Positions 1-9,009 of a stretch of 16,978 nt of DNA are shown here, in pieces. A program made the position numbers and the translations under genes. The stretch's first letter is position 1; every line of letters begins with the position of its first letter. This DNA comes from an uncultured Fidelibacterota bacterium. GTDB taxonomy: Bacteria; Fidelibacterota; Marinisomatia; SCGC-AAA003-L08; D37C17. The stretch is taken from assembly GCA_913049525.1 (NCBI GenBank), contig CAJWYZ010000013.1, positions 1-16,978 of the forward strand, read 5' to 3'. A model generated the notes under the pieces. That model had not been told where the DNA came from. It ran no database searches and saw nothing but the letters and a program-made list of their open reading frames with translations.

Positions 1-905
1 GGGATTTAATAGATTTCATTCCGAAATCGATTGGCACAGATATTGAGTCTTTATCATTCGCATTAAAAGACACATTATTCCTGGATAATATTTATCTGCG
101 AACCTCATTGTCAAAATTTGATTTTACCATTGGCCGACAACCCTTATCTCTGGGTACGGGTTATGCATGGAATCCTCTTGATATTTTTAACTATAAGGAT
201 TTGATGGATCCCACCTACGAGCAGCCGGGAGTGAATGCTCTTCGAATAGAAATTCCAGTTGCTACTAATAGTGTTTTGGATATCATTCTTGAACCAGATT
301 CAATATGGAATATGAGTAGTAAAATGATTCAGCTGAAATCACATCTGGGTAGTTTTGATTTTAGTTTGAATGGAGGGAGTCAATATCATGTAATTCCAGA
401 TGGAAATTCTCATTATATTAGTGATCATGTAATCCTTGGAGGTGGTTCATTTGTAGGAGAGTTCTGGGAATTTGGTTTGTGGGGAGAAACTTTTTGGTCA
501 TTAGATGCAGATATTAATTTTGGGGAAGTTGTATTCGGGATGGACCATACTTTTAATAATGGGTTTTATCTCATGACAGAATATTTTCATAATTCTCTGG
601 GAGCAGAGAAAAATGAGGTAACATTTGATCATTATCTATATAGTTTCAGTGGAGAAACTCATAGCCTTATGCAGAATTATATCTTTGCAATGGGAATGTA
701 TAATATAACAGATTACATTTCAGCCAATCTTATTTCATTTGGGAATTTAGATGATGAAAGTTTTATACTTGCTCCTCAACTAAATTGGGATGCATTTGAA
801 GATGTGACTGTAGGAGTGTGGGCCAGTCAATCCTTTGGTGAAAATGAGACTGAATTTGGTATTCAGGATTTAGCTATACGTTTTAGGATACGGGCATATT
901 TTTAA
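1..905 (+). CDS. Outer-membrane beta-barrel protein, C-terminal part (5' truncated by window edge)
   Basis: The reading frame is open from the first bases (first whole codon at position 3) to the TAA at 903-905, so this is the last 300 residues of a longer protein. The TTG at 108 is not its start. What is seen: alternating hydrophobic/polar stretches rich in aromatic residues and glycine, typical of transmembrane beta-strands. A motif GRQPLSLGTGYAWNPLDIF is followed by a PGVNALRIE segment, a pattern I associate with porin-like or alginate-export-like barrels. The C-terminus reads AIRFRIRAYF, ending in Phe as expected for BAM-inserted barrels. The MMPL/RND gene begins 21 bases downstream, and such pairs occur in many diderms, where the barrel is thought to act with the inner-membrane pump. 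Substrate is unknown. The barrel call is fairly sure; the family name is not. Confidence 0.75.
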   Translation, partial: DLIDFIPKSIGTDIESLSFALKDTLFLDNIYLRTSLSKFDFTIGRQPLSLGTGYAWNPLDIFNYKDLMDPTYEQPGVNALRIEIPVATNSVLDIILEPDSIWNMSSKMIQLKSHLGSFDFSLNGGSQYHVIPDGNSHYISDHVILGGGSFVGEFWEFGLWGETFWSLDADINFGEVVFGMDHTFNNGFYLMTEYFHNSLGAEKNEVTFDHYLYSFSGETHSLMQNYIFAMGMYNITDYISANLISFGNLDDESFILAPQLNWDAFEDVTVGVWASQSFGENETEFGIQDLAIRFRIRAYF

Positions 906-926
906 TGATACCTCGAAACATCCATT

Positions 927-3590
927 ATGCGTAAAAAATTCTTAAATTTAATAGCCCGATGGTGCGTTATCCATACCTGGTGGATGACGGTAGCGATTCT
1001 GGTATTAACCCTCTTTTTTGGATATAGAGCCAGCACCCTGCAAATGCGTACGGGCTTTGACAGTCTTCTCCCAGGAGATAATCCCCGTACAGCCGAATTC
1101 AACCGCATTTTAGAGGAGTTCCAAAATGAGTCCAATATAATGCTACTAGCCAAGGGGACTGAGGATAGTCTAAAGTCTTATGCCCGTGGTGTGAAACCCT
1201 TATTGGAAGACTTTGATGAATGGGTAGCCAGTGTGCATATTCAAATTCCAGAAGATTTCTATCGACGCAATGCATTAAAGCTTCTTCCGCCAGATCAATT
1301 GGATAATTTTGGTAGTATGTTTTATGATCCCAATTTGGTGCCATTTTTACATAATCTAAATAATTCATTCGAAGGAGAATATCAAGGAAACGATGAAGCA
1401 CTGACTTCACGAAAAGATGAATTGGATGCTGTCCGATTTTTGGATGGTTTGGAAATGTTTGTAGAAATACAATCTTCCGTAATGAAGGGGGTGTCTGATG
1501 GGGAAATAGGTCAAAAAGCTGTAGATGCCATTACCTTTGGAGAGACTTATATGCTGTCTCCAGATAAGGATATGATTTTAATTTTAATCGAACCTACTTT
1601 TAATATGATGATTGATCCTGCTGAGCTTCAAAGGTCAGTTAATGGAATCGAGAAAATAATTAAAGAAGCTAGCGTTCCTTATGGAATAACGGCGGGCCTA
1701 ACAGGTTCAATGGTATTGGGAAGAGATGAGTATGAAGCCTTTACTTCCGATTCATGGACAGTTTCAATTTTAGCATTAATAGGCATTTTTATATTGTTTG
1801 TTATCTCTTTTAGAATGTGGGTGAGTCCGCTATTGGCAATCCTCACAGTCATAATGGGTGTGACCTGGGCAATGGGGTTTTCAAGTTTTTTGGTGGAATA
1901 TCTAAGTATGATGACTGCCATGATGAGTGTCATTCTAATCGGTTTGGGTATTGATTTCAGTGTACATATAATTTCAGGATACACCGAAAAGCGGAATCAG
2001 GGATTGGATGTTCAAATATCAATACAGGAAACACTTTTACGTTTTGGCCCCGGAATCATTACTGGCGGTATTACAACCGGTTTGGCATTTCTTACATTGA
2101 TGATTTCAGAAACTGTAGGCATGCAGGAAATGGGATTAATGGCAGGTGTGGGACTCATTTTTACCATGCTGGCTACCATTATTATTTTACCAACAATGTT
2201 GATTATCAGAGAGCGATTACTTAAAAACTTTAATAAAGCTCTGCCCCCCAAAGATGTATCCTATCCATTCTTAGGCAGGATCGCCGAGTTTACGGCAAAA
2301 TATCGTTGGATTATGGGAATTTCCTTCCTGCTATTTACGGGTTTTCTTTTGAAACGGGCTGTAAATATGTCCGTTGATTATAATTATTTAAATATGGAGC
2401 CCGTTGGATTGGAAAGTATTAAGCTTCAGGAAGAACTGATAGAAGCATTTGACCTGTCCTCTGATTTTGTCATGTTTACCACGGATAATCTTGATGATGC
2501 CAGAGAACTCACCAGGCAAGCCCGGGAAATGGAAACTGCTGGGTGGGTGGAAAGTATTTCTGATTATCTCCCTGATTCAGATGGGTTAGAGAAACAGTAT
2601 AGATTTCTAAAGGATCTCAGGCGGAATTTGGAAGACAGAGAGATCAGGAAACAAATGTCATCTCACGATATAAAAATGTATCGAAAAGAACTGGAACGAT
2701 TAGAAGCAAATATTATTGAATTACAAGATTTGGCATTCTTAGGAGGGCAGGATAAAGTTTATAATAAGGCTGTAAAATTAGTGGGAGAAGCTGGCGATAG
2801 TTTGGCACGTGGGAATATTACCCAATTTATAAATGCGCTTGATACGGGATTAACCAAAATTGAACTCACCTATTTCCAACAGGAATTTTCCACTTCCTTT
2901 AAATCCACAATTATTGAGATGGCAAATACAGAACCTCTTACCTTAGATAATCTTCCAAGTGATATCAAAAACCGTTTCACAGGGAAGAGTGGTAATCTAT
3001 TTATTATTAATGTTTATCCTGAAAAGAATATTTGGGAAGATGCCCGTTTTCTGTACCGTTTTACTGAGGAAGCAACTGAGTTGAGTGAAAAAGCAACGGG
3101 ACTTCCACCAATCTTTGTAGAGCTAATGGATATTATGAGTAAGGATGGCAAGAAAGCTACCTATTTGGCGATCATAGCCGTATTTTTGGTATTGCTTCTG
3201 GATTTTCGCAGCTTGAAATATGCATTGGTTGGAATGGTTCCCCTCATTTTTGGTGCCATTTGGATGACTGGGATTATGGAAATTTCAGGTTTACAGTTTA
3301 CCATGATGAATATCCTTGCTGTACCACTCATTATTGGCATAGGTATTGATGATGGAGTACATATTCTCCACCGTTGGAAAATGGAGAAGAATTTGGATAT
3401 CGTCTATAGGTCAACTGGAAAGGCAATTCTACTCACATCACTTACAACCATGTTGGGCTTTGGTTCTCTATGGTTTGCTACGTACAGAGGGTTGGGGAGT
3501 ATGGGAATTGCATTATTTATTGGTGTGGGCACCTGTTTTTTAGCGACTCTATTTATTATACCTGCCATATTGGGTATGCAAAATAGATAA
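927..3590 (+). CDS. MMPL/RND-superfamily transporter (COG1033-like)
   Basis: This 887-residue inner-membrane protein has the duplicated RND layout. TM1 is at about residues 18-35, followed by a periplasmic domain (36-270) and TM2-6 (about 276-427). TM7 (about 460-476) leads to a second periplasmic domain (477-740), then TM8-12 (about 743-881). Each half carries the expected acidic motif in its fourth helix: GLGIDFSVHI (339-348) and GIGIDDGVHI (804-813), the likely proton-relay aspartates. The second periplasmic loop has a charged helical stretch (about 555-605) that looks like a coiled coil. Family members export lipids, hopanoids or other hydrophobic molecules by proton antiport; the substrate here cannot be read from sequence. 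It starts 21 bases after the outer-membrane barrel gene, suggesting co-transcription and a shared function. There is no clear Shine-Dalgarno before ATG 927, but the MRKK start followed by TM1 supports it. Confidence 0.9.
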   Translation: MRKKFLNLIARWCVIHTWWMTVAILVLTLFFGYRASTLQMRTGFDSLLPGDNPRTAEFNRILEEFQNESNIMLLAKGTEDSLKSYARGVKPLLEDFDEWVASVHIQIPEDFYRRNALKLLPPDQLDNFGSMFYDPNLVPFLHNLNNSFEGEYQGNDEALTSRKDELDAVRFLDGLEMFVEIQSSVMKGVSDGEIGQKAVDAITFGETYMLSPDKDMILILIEPTFNMMIDPAELQRSVNGIEKIIKEASVPYGITAGLTGSMVLGRDEYEAFTSDSWTVSILALIGIFILFVISFRMWVSPLLAILTVIMGVTWAMGFSSFLVEYLSMMTAMMSVILIGLGIDFSVHIISGYTEKRNQGLDVQISIQETLLRFGPGIITGGITTGLAFLTLMISETVGMQEMGLMAGVGLIFTMLATIIILPTMLIIRERLLKNFNKALPPKDVSYPFLGRIAEFTAKYRWIMGISFLLFTGFLLKRAVNMSVDYNYLNMEPVGLESIKLQEELIEAFDLSSDFVMFTTDNLDDARELTRQAREMETAGWVESISDYLPDSDGLEKQYRFLKDLRRNLEDREIRKQMSSHDIKMYRKELERLEANIIELQDLAFLGGQDKVYNKAVKLVGEAGDSLARGNITQFINALDTGLTKIELTYFQQEFSTSFKSTIIEMANTEPLTLDNLPSDIKNRFTGKSGNLFIINVYPEKNIWEDARFLYRFTEEATELSEKATGLPPIFVELMDIMSKDGKKATYLAIIAVFLVLLLDFRSLKYALVGMVPLIFGAIWMTGIMEISGLQFTMMNILAVPLIIGIGIDDGVHILHRWKMEKNLDIVYRSTGKAILLTSLTTMLGFGSLWFATYRGLGSMGIALFIGVGTCFLATLFIIPAILGMQNR

Positions 3591-3644
3591 TAGTTCCATT
3601 CAGTTTTGAATTAGTATTAGTATTTTTAATCAACCTTTTTTATA

Positions 3645-5030
3645 ATGAAATTTAGAGAAATAAAACAGCACCATATGCCAGCCATAATTTCTATTACGGT
3701 CTTATTTATTATGGATAGTCTGGCTTTTTATTGTGCCTATTTGGTCACAGAAAACATGGGGAGTGAATTTGTTGGCATTAAATATCCTTTTCGAGTATTT
3801 ATATTTATAATCTTTCTCATATATATTTCCAAACGGTATAATCCCTCTCCCACAGTATCTCGATCTCATGAATCAAAAACCATTATTCAGTTAATTTATT
3901 TAATTGGTATTGTCTACATATGTTATAGAATATTCTCAAAATCAATCAGTATAGATAAAGCTCAATATGATTTAGTTTTTCTACATTCATTTATTTTTAT
4001 AGATATTTTATTTCGATTATTAGTTCGCAGCACACAACGATATTTTTTAACCAAAGGATATGGAGGACGTGCAACAATTATTGTAGGCTCTGGTGAAGAT
4101 GCATTTAACTTGGCGGATGAAATGAATAGAAATCTTTCTCTTGGTTTTGTATTACGGGGCTATTTTAATGAATATGAAAGTATACATATGAGTCGATATT
4201 GTAACTATCTTGGGACACCGATAGAAATAAAAACATATCTGGATAACCATAATATAAATGAGATGATTATTGTATTGGATAACCATGAACACGAAAAACT
4301 ATTACAAATTATTGGCAAGTTTAACTTGTATGATATTTGTATAAAAATAATTCCAGACATGTATGAAGCCATTACCGGGCAGGTGCGTATTGAAACCATT
4401 CGAGGGTTACCTCTATTAAATATTAATCCTGATATTATTACTGAGTATCAACTTTTTATTAAACGATCCGGAGACATTTTTCTTGCAATTACAGCATTAA
4501 TCCTATTTTTTCCATTTTATTTATTAATTGCACTTTTAGTTAGAATGAGTAGTTCAGGCACAATTTTATATAAGCAGGTACGTGTGGGCTTAAATGGAGA
4601 AACCTTTGTATTAATTAAATTTCGGACTATGTTTGATGATTCTGAAAGAACTACGGGGCCTATTTGGGCAGAAGAAAATGATGGCAGAATTACTCCCATT
4701 GGAAAAATCCTTCGAAAATATCATTTTGACGAAATACCCCAGTTATTAAATGTTTTATGGGGAAATATGAGTATCATAGGTCCCAGGCCTGAAAGACCAA
4801 AAATTATTGAAGAATTAGTGAGGGATATCCCCTATTATCCCCGTCGCTTAAAGGTTAAACCCGGTATTACCGGATGGGCTCAAATTATGGGTGTCTATGA
4901 TAGGAGCGTAGACGATGTCCATAATAAGTTGAAGCATGATTTTTACTATATTGAAAATATGTCTATATTATTGGATTTAAAAATAATATTTATGACATTA
5001 TGGGTAGTGTTAAGAGGTGGTGGGCATTAA
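3645..5030 (+). CDS. Polyprenyl-phosphate sugar-1-phosphate transferase (WbaP/WcaJ-type)
   Basis: This 461-residue membrane enzyme belongs to the exopolysaccharide glycosyl-1-phosphate transferase family. It moves a sugar-1-phosphate from a nucleotide sugar to undecaprenyl phosphate on the cytoplasmic face, the first step of a capsule, EPS or O-antigen repeat unit. Domains in order: about four N-terminal TM helices (10-125), a Rossmann-like CoA-binding-type domain starting at GGRATIIVGSG (140-150), a membrane hairpin (about 275-300), and the catalytic domain. Catalytic-domain motifs are KFRTM (325-329), the acidic pair in HFDEIPQL (Asp362-Glu363), GPRPERP (379-385) and KPGITGWAQ (405-413). 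Length matches the full-length family. It is oddly alone: no glycosyltransferase, flippase or polymerase gene is adjacent. The gap upstream (54 bases) shows no Shine-Dalgarno. Which sugar it uses is not decidable. Confidence 0.92.
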   Translation: MKFREIKQHHMPAIISITVLFIMDSLAFYCAYLVTENMGSEFVGIKYPFRVFIFIIFLIYISKRYNPSPTVSRSHESKTIIQLIYLIGIVYICYRIFSKSISIDKAQYDLVFLHSFIFIDILFRLLVRSTQRYFLTKGYGGRATIIVGSGEDAFNLADEMNRNLSLGFVLRGYFNEYESIHMSRYCNYLGTPIEIKTYLDNHNINEMIIVLDNHEHEKLLQIIGKFNLYDICIKIIPDMYEAITGQVRIETIRGLPLLNINPDIITEYQLFIKRSGDIFLAITALILFFPFYLLIALLVRMSSSGTILYKQVRVGLNGETFVLIKFRTMFDDSERTTGPIWAEENDGRITPIGKILRKYHFDEIPQLLNVLWGNMSIIGPRPERPKIIEELVRDIPYYPRRLKVKPGITGWAQIMGVYDRSVDDVHNKLKHDFYYIENMSILLDLKIIFMTLWVVLRGGGH

Positions 5031-5079
5031 ATTTAATTTTATAATCAGCCATTTTTATTGGAAAGAATAGGATTGGATA

Positions 5080-5097
5080 TTTGGAAGCATTTCCAAA
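5080..5097. other. Small perfect inverted repeat upstream of serS
   Basis: TTTGGAA and TTCCAAA flank a GCAT loop: a 7-bp perfect stem in the 115-base gap before serS. No T-run follows it, so it is not a standard terminator. It could be a protein-binding site or a weak RNA hairpin in the leader, or chance in AT-rich DNA. A TATACT hexamer at 5123-5128 could be a -10 box, but I see no matching -35. Confidence 0.25.
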
Positions 5098-5145
5098 CCT
5101 AATTAAATTTGAGATCTATAAATATACTAAATTTCAGGAATTGAG

Positions 5146-6420
5146 ATGTTATCACTAAAATATATTCGGGACAATATGGATTATGTGCAAAATTCTTTGA
5201 CCCAAAAAAAATCGAATATTAACCTATCTAATTTATTAGAATATGATGATCAACGTAGAAATTGTTTAAAAGAGGTAGAAGAATTAAGAGCTGAAAGGAA
5301 TAAAGTATCTGTTTCAATTGCTCAATTGAAAAAGGCTGGGAAAGATGCTCAAGATGATATATTGGCAATGCGTAATGTATCTGACAGGATAAAAGATATT
5401 GAGGTTGAACTTAAGAAAATTGAAGACAATATTGCTAAAGACATTTATTATGTACCCAATATTGTCCATTCTTCTGTACCAGTAGGGAAGAATGAAACAT
5501 CTAATGTTGAAATTAAAAAATGGGGAGATGTACCTGACTTTTCGTTTACTCCCAAAGATCATTTAACTTTAGGTGAAGACCTTAAACTTTTTGATTTTAA
5601 GCGTGCTGTTAAAATGGCTGGGTCAGGATTTTCCCTTTATACAGGAATAGGATCAAAACTGGAACGTGCATTAATAAATTTCATGTTAGATTTTCATATT
5701 TCCGAACACAATTATACGGAATTGTTGCCACCTTTTCTTGCCCATGCAGATGCAATGCAGAATACAGGTCAATTACCAAAATTTAAAGATGATATGTATC
5801 AAATACCGGAAGATTCTCTATATTGTATTCCTACTGCAGAGGTGCCCGTTACCAACATTCATCAGGGAGAAATAATACCGGAATCAGATCTACCAAAAAA
5901 ATATGCTGCATATAGTGCATGTTTTAGGCGTGAGGCTGGTAGCTATGGAAAAGATACAAGAGGTCTCATTCGTGTTCATCAATTCAATAAAGTAGAATTG
6001 GTAAAATTTGTTCATCCAGACAAATCTTATGAAGAGCTTGAATCATTATTAGAAAATGCTGAAGCAATTCTTCAAGCATTAGGGTTGCACTACCGAGTTC
6101 TTGAATTATGTTCTGGTGATCTTTCTTTTTCTGCAGCAAAATGCTATGACATAGAGGTCTGGTCTCCTGCAGAACAAAAATATCTTGAGGTTTCAAGTTG
6201 TAGTAATTTTGAAAACTTTCAGTCCAGAAGGGGAAATATTCGATATAGAAAAAATAGCACGGGAAAATCAGAACTTCTTCATACCTTAAATGGCTCTGGC
6301 GTTGCAACACCTCGATTAATGGTAGCATTATTAGAAACGTACCAGCAGGAGGATGGAACAATTAAATTGCCTACTGCATTACATTCTTTTATGAATATGG
6401 ACACAATATCAATCCCATGA
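5146..6420 (+). CDS. serS: Seryl-tRNA synthetase
   Basis: This class II aminoacyl-tRNA synthetase charges tRNA-Ser (and tRNA-Sec where present) with serine using ATP in the cytoplasm. At 424 residues it has the normal bacterial length. The N-terminal arm (about 30-100) is a charged helical hairpin, the coiled coil that grips the long variable arm of tRNA-Ser. The catalytic core shows the serine-pocket sequence TAEVPVT (230-236), motif 2 as FRREAGSYGKDTRGL (260-274) with its ATP-binding arginines, and motif 3 as NGSGVATPRLMVALLE (382-397). Motif 3 commonly reads NGSGLAVGR, so ATPR is a modest variation. AGGA lies six bases before ATG 5146 and supports this start. The TGA stop overlaps the next ATG as ATGA, so the acyltransferase is probably translationally coupled. 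Confidence 0.97.
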   Translation: MLSLKYIRDNMDYVQNSLTQKKSNINLSNLLEYDDQRRNCLKEVEELRAERNKVSVSIAQLKKAGKDAQDDILAMRNVSDRIKDIEVELKKIEDNIAKDIYYVPNIVHSSVPVGKNETSNVEIKKWGDVPDFSFTPKDHLTLGEDLKLFDFKRAVKMAGSGFSLYTGIGSKLERALINFMLDFHISEHNYTELLPPFLAHADAMQNTGQLPKFKDDMYQIPEDSLYCIPTAEVPVTNIHQGEIIPESDLPKKYAAYSACFRREAGSYGKDTRGLIRVHQFNKVELVKFVHPDKSYEELESLLENAEAILQALGLHYRVLELCSGDLSFSAAKCYDIEVWSPAEQKYLEVSSCSNFENFQSRRGNIRYRKNSTGKSELLHTLNGSGVATPRLMVALLETYQQEDGTIKLPTALHSFMNMDTISIP

Positions 6421-7160
6421 GAGTAATCTGGTTTCTTATTAATTTGGTAATGTCTATAAGTATATGCTCTATGCCAATTATTATTGCTGGTTTGTTTGAT
6501 AAAGAAAAATATTACACAGGTAAATTGATTAAAATATGGGCGCGATGGGTTGTATGGTCAACTGGCATCCAATATGAAATAGATGGATTGGATAATTTAA
6601 ATTTAGATAAGCAATATATATTTATGAGTAATCATGAAAGTGCCTTGGATATTGTATTAGGACTTGCTGCCATTCCTTTTAATATAGTATTCTTGGCAAA
6701 AAAAGAGTTATTTAGAGTTCCAATATTTGGATGGGCAATGAACTCTGCGGGAATGATTAAAATTGATAGACAGAATCCAGAAATTGCCAGAAGATCGGTA
6801 TCTGAAGCTGTAGAGACACTTATACAGTCCTCATTTTCCACCCTCATTTACCCTGAAGGCACTCGATCAAATGGGGAAGAATTGCTTCCTTTTAAAAAGG
6901 GAGGATTCATATTGGCTATTCGGACTCAATTACCTGTGGTTCCTATTACCATTCTAGGTGCTGGCAATGTATTGCCAAAGGGTACACTCGCTATTAAGAA
7001 ATCTCATATAAAAATTATTATAGATGCTCCTATAGAAACTCGAGGGATGGAATTAAAAAATAAGGAAATTCTAGTGCAAGACTGCAGAAATATTATCCAT
7101 CAAAATCTCATTAAATCTAATCATGATCACAATGTAGATTATGGATTATATTCAACTTGA
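6417..7160 (+). CDS. plsC: 1-acyl-sn-glycerol-3-phosphate acyltransferase (PlsC family)
   Basis: This 247-residue membrane-associated acyltransferase most likely adds the second acyl chain to lysophosphatidic acid, giving phosphatidic acid for phospholipid synthesis. A hydrophobic N-terminal segment (3-26) anchors it. All four family motifs are visible: the catalytic HX4D box in NHESALD (His73, Asp78), KKELFRVPIFGWAM (95-108), YPEGTRS (145-151) for glycerol-phosphate binding, and VVPITI (174-179). It begins at the ATG embedded in the serS stop (ATGA), which fixes the start and implies coupling with serS. Other members of the PlsC superfamily acylate different lysolipids, so the exact acceptor is inferred; the superfamily assignment is firm. 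Confidence 0.93.
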   Translation: MRVIWFLINLVMSISICSMPIIIAGLFDKEKYYTGKLIKIWARWVVWSTGIQYEIDGLDNLNLDKQYIFMSNHESALDIVLGLAAIPFNIVFLAKKELFRVPIFGWAMNSAGMIKIDRQNPEIARRSVSEAVETLIQSSFSTLIYPEGTRSNGEELLPFKKGGFILAIRTQLPVVPITILGAGNVLPKGTLAIKKSHIKIIIDAPIETRGMELKNKEILVQDCRNIIHQNLIKSNHDHNVDYGLYST

Positions 7161-7344
7161 AATCATATTTCATATTCTAAATAATTATATTTCTGAGAAA
7201 TTAGATTATTATGCAATTTAGGAAAAACAGAGAGAAGATCAGTTTTGGTCAAATTTGGGTTTATAACGAGGGTTAATTGAATTAAATAAACAATATTTTC
7301 CAATGATCTATGCTGATATGTCCATTAATTAAAATTTAACAATT

Positions 7345-7356
7345 GGAGTAATTATT
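7345..7356 (+). promoter_or_regulatory. Ribosome binding site deciding an ATT start for the transglycosylase gene
   Basis: GGAG at 7345-7348 sits five bases before the ATT at 7354-7356. Reading from that ATT gives a typical signal-peptide opening (Met-Lys-Asn-Phe, then a hydrophobic run). The frame is open back to a TAA at 7330-7332 and contains no ATG, GTG or TTG before 7402. The site is the only SD-like sequence close to this gene's 5' end. Confidence 0.5.
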
Positions 7357-9009
7357 AAGAATTTTACACTTATATTTATTCAAACGGTATTCATATTTAA
7401 GATGTTATTTGCCGCAGACAGCTTGCAAGCCGAAGCTGTGCATTTACCTTTACCTGATATTGCTGATAGTGGCATCATTGAAATAACCTTACCTCCAGAA
7501 ATGAATTTAGATGTTGTACCTGAAGAGGATATATTTGATGCCCAAATGGCTGAAGCCAAAACTATTTATGCCGAAGCAATAATATCCGATCTTACGGGAG
7601 ATACATTAGAAGCTGCTTATCAATTTGAGATGTTATTTGAATCGCTTTCACATATTGATGAGCTAAGTGCTCACGATGAATTTCAAACCCTAGAATTTAA
7701 CCGATTACTCACTGCTGCAATTGATTATTACGAAGACGAAGCGGTAACAATGGATAAAGTTGAAACGGGGTTTTCCGTAGCGGTATTAAAGGATAAACTT
7801 GATGAATATATTTATGGACAAACACTTGAAGATTTAGAATATGTAGAAGAGCGAGTCGAAATTATTCCAGGCCATATCCCCATTACTTATAATCAGAAAG
7901 TGGCAAGTATCATCAAATTTTTTCAAAATGAAGGTAGGTCAAGTTTTCAGAAATGGCTCAATAGAATGTCTAGATACAAGCCCATAATTTTGCCAATATT
8001 AGAAGAAGAAGGGGTGCCGCCAGAATTGTTTTATTTAGCAATGATAGAAAGTGGTTTGAATCCAAAGGCTTATTCATATGCTCACGCATCCGGTGTGTGG
8101 CAATTCATATCTTCAACGGGAAAAGTTTATGGATTGAAGAAAAATTGGTGGGTAGATGAACGGCGTGATATAGAAAAGGCAACTCATGCAGCAGCTAGGT
8201 TCTTAAAGGATTTACACAAAGAATTTGATGATTGGTATTTGGCATTTGCAGCATATAATTGTGGTCCTTCAAGAGTGAAAAAAACAATCAAGAGGCAAGG
8301 AACAAACGACTACTGGAAACTCACTCGCCTCCCACCACAGACACGGAATTATGTTGCTAATATTATGGCTGCAATTTTTATTTCTAATAATCCTGCTAAA
8401 TACGGTTTTTCTTTAGTTAAAGAGAAAAAAATGGAATGGAATATTGTTGAAATTGATAAGGCGGTAAGTTTACAAGTTATTAGTGAATGTGCAAAATTGG
8501 ATCCAATTATCCTCCAAAATTATAATCCAGAATTGAAACAAGGCACTATTCCACCCATAGAAAAAGGAAAACCGTATGCATTTAAAATGCCAATTAATGC
8601 TTCACCAGCATTTGACTCTCTTTTTGCTGAAGTAGAAATTGAAAAATTTCAGGAAGTTCTTTTTTTAGAACATAAAGTAAAAAGGGGTGAAAGTTTATGG
8701 CTTATTGCTAGAAAATATGATGTAAGGATTAAAGATATTGTTGCTGTTAATAAATTGGCAAAAGCAAAATATATAAGGCCGGGGCAAAGATTGCAAATAC
8801 CTGCCGAAGGTTATGATCTCTACCGAAAGTTAGCGCTAACAAATTCTACAGGGCCTAAGCAAGTATATCATACCGTACGTTCTGGGGACACGCTCAGTGA
8901 AATTGCAATGTCATATCGCACTTCAGTAGGTAAAATTAAAAAATGGAATGGGCTTAGATCTGATAGAATCTATCCTGGACAAAAATTAAAAATATGGACA
9001 AAAGCCTGA
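7354..9009 (+). CDS. mltD: MltD-like membrane-associated lytic murein transglycosylase with two LysM domains
   Basis: This periplasmic or outer-membrane enzyme cleaves the MurNAc-GlcNAc bond of peptidoglycan, leaving 1,6-anhydro ends. Numbered from ATG 7402, the SLT (family 1) domain spans about 198-300, with catalytic Glu216 in AMIESGLNP, then SGVWQF and AAYNCGPSRV. Two C-terminal LysM repeats (about 424-467 and 488-532) bind glycan strands. An acidic helical segment (about 40-150) precedes the SLT domain. Starting at ATG 7402 would leave no export signal. Sixteen further in-frame codons back to ATT 7354 add an MKNF opening and a hydrophobic segment ending near LFAADS, preceded by GGAG, so I chose 7354 (551 residues). 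The stop overlaps the sppA start as TGATG. The enzyme call is firm; the start is inferred. Confidence 0.9.
   Translation: MKNFTLIFIQTVFIFKMLFAADSLQAEAVHLPLPDIADSGIIEITLPPEMNLDVVPEEDIFDAQMAEAKTIYAEAIISDLTGDTLEAAYQFEMLFESLSHIDELSAHDEFQTLEFNRLLTAAIDYYEDEAVTMDKVETGFSVAVLKDKLDEYIYGQTLEDLEYVEERVEIIPGHIPITYNQKVASIIKFFQNEGRSSFQKWLNRMSRYKPIILPILEEEGVPPELFYLAMIESGLNPKAYSYAHASGVWQFISSTGKVYGLKKNWWVDERRDIEKATHAAARFLKDLHKEFDDWYLAFAAYNCGPSRVKKTIKRQGTNDYWKLTRLPPQTRNYVANIMAAIFISNNPAKYGFSLVKEKKMEWNIVEIDKAVSLQVISECAKLDPIILQNYNPELKQGTIPPIEKGKPYAFKMPINASPAFDSLFAEVEIEKFQEVLFLEHKVKRGESLWLIARKYDVRIKDIVAVNKLAKAKYIRPGQRLQIPAEGYDLYRKLALTNSTGPKQVYHTVRSGDTLSEIAMSYRTSVGKIKKWNGLRSDRIYPGQKLKIWTKA

Noticed and set aside
108..110. 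TTG as start codon of the first gene
   Set aside because: The frame is open to the window edge and the upstream residues continue the barrel pattern, so the gene is truncated rather than starting here.
3641..3646. Perfect TATAAT hexamer
   Set aside because: It overlaps the ATG of the sugar transferase gene, has no -35 partner at proper spacing, and would start transcription inside the gene.
5984..6361. 125-codon open frame on the minus strand
   Set aside because: It lies wholly inside serS, whose motifs are unambiguous; the antisense translation shows no domain.
7211..7276. 21-codon ORF in the gap before mltD
   Set aside because: No SD, no recognisable protein pattern, and short enough to occur by chance in this AT-rich gap.
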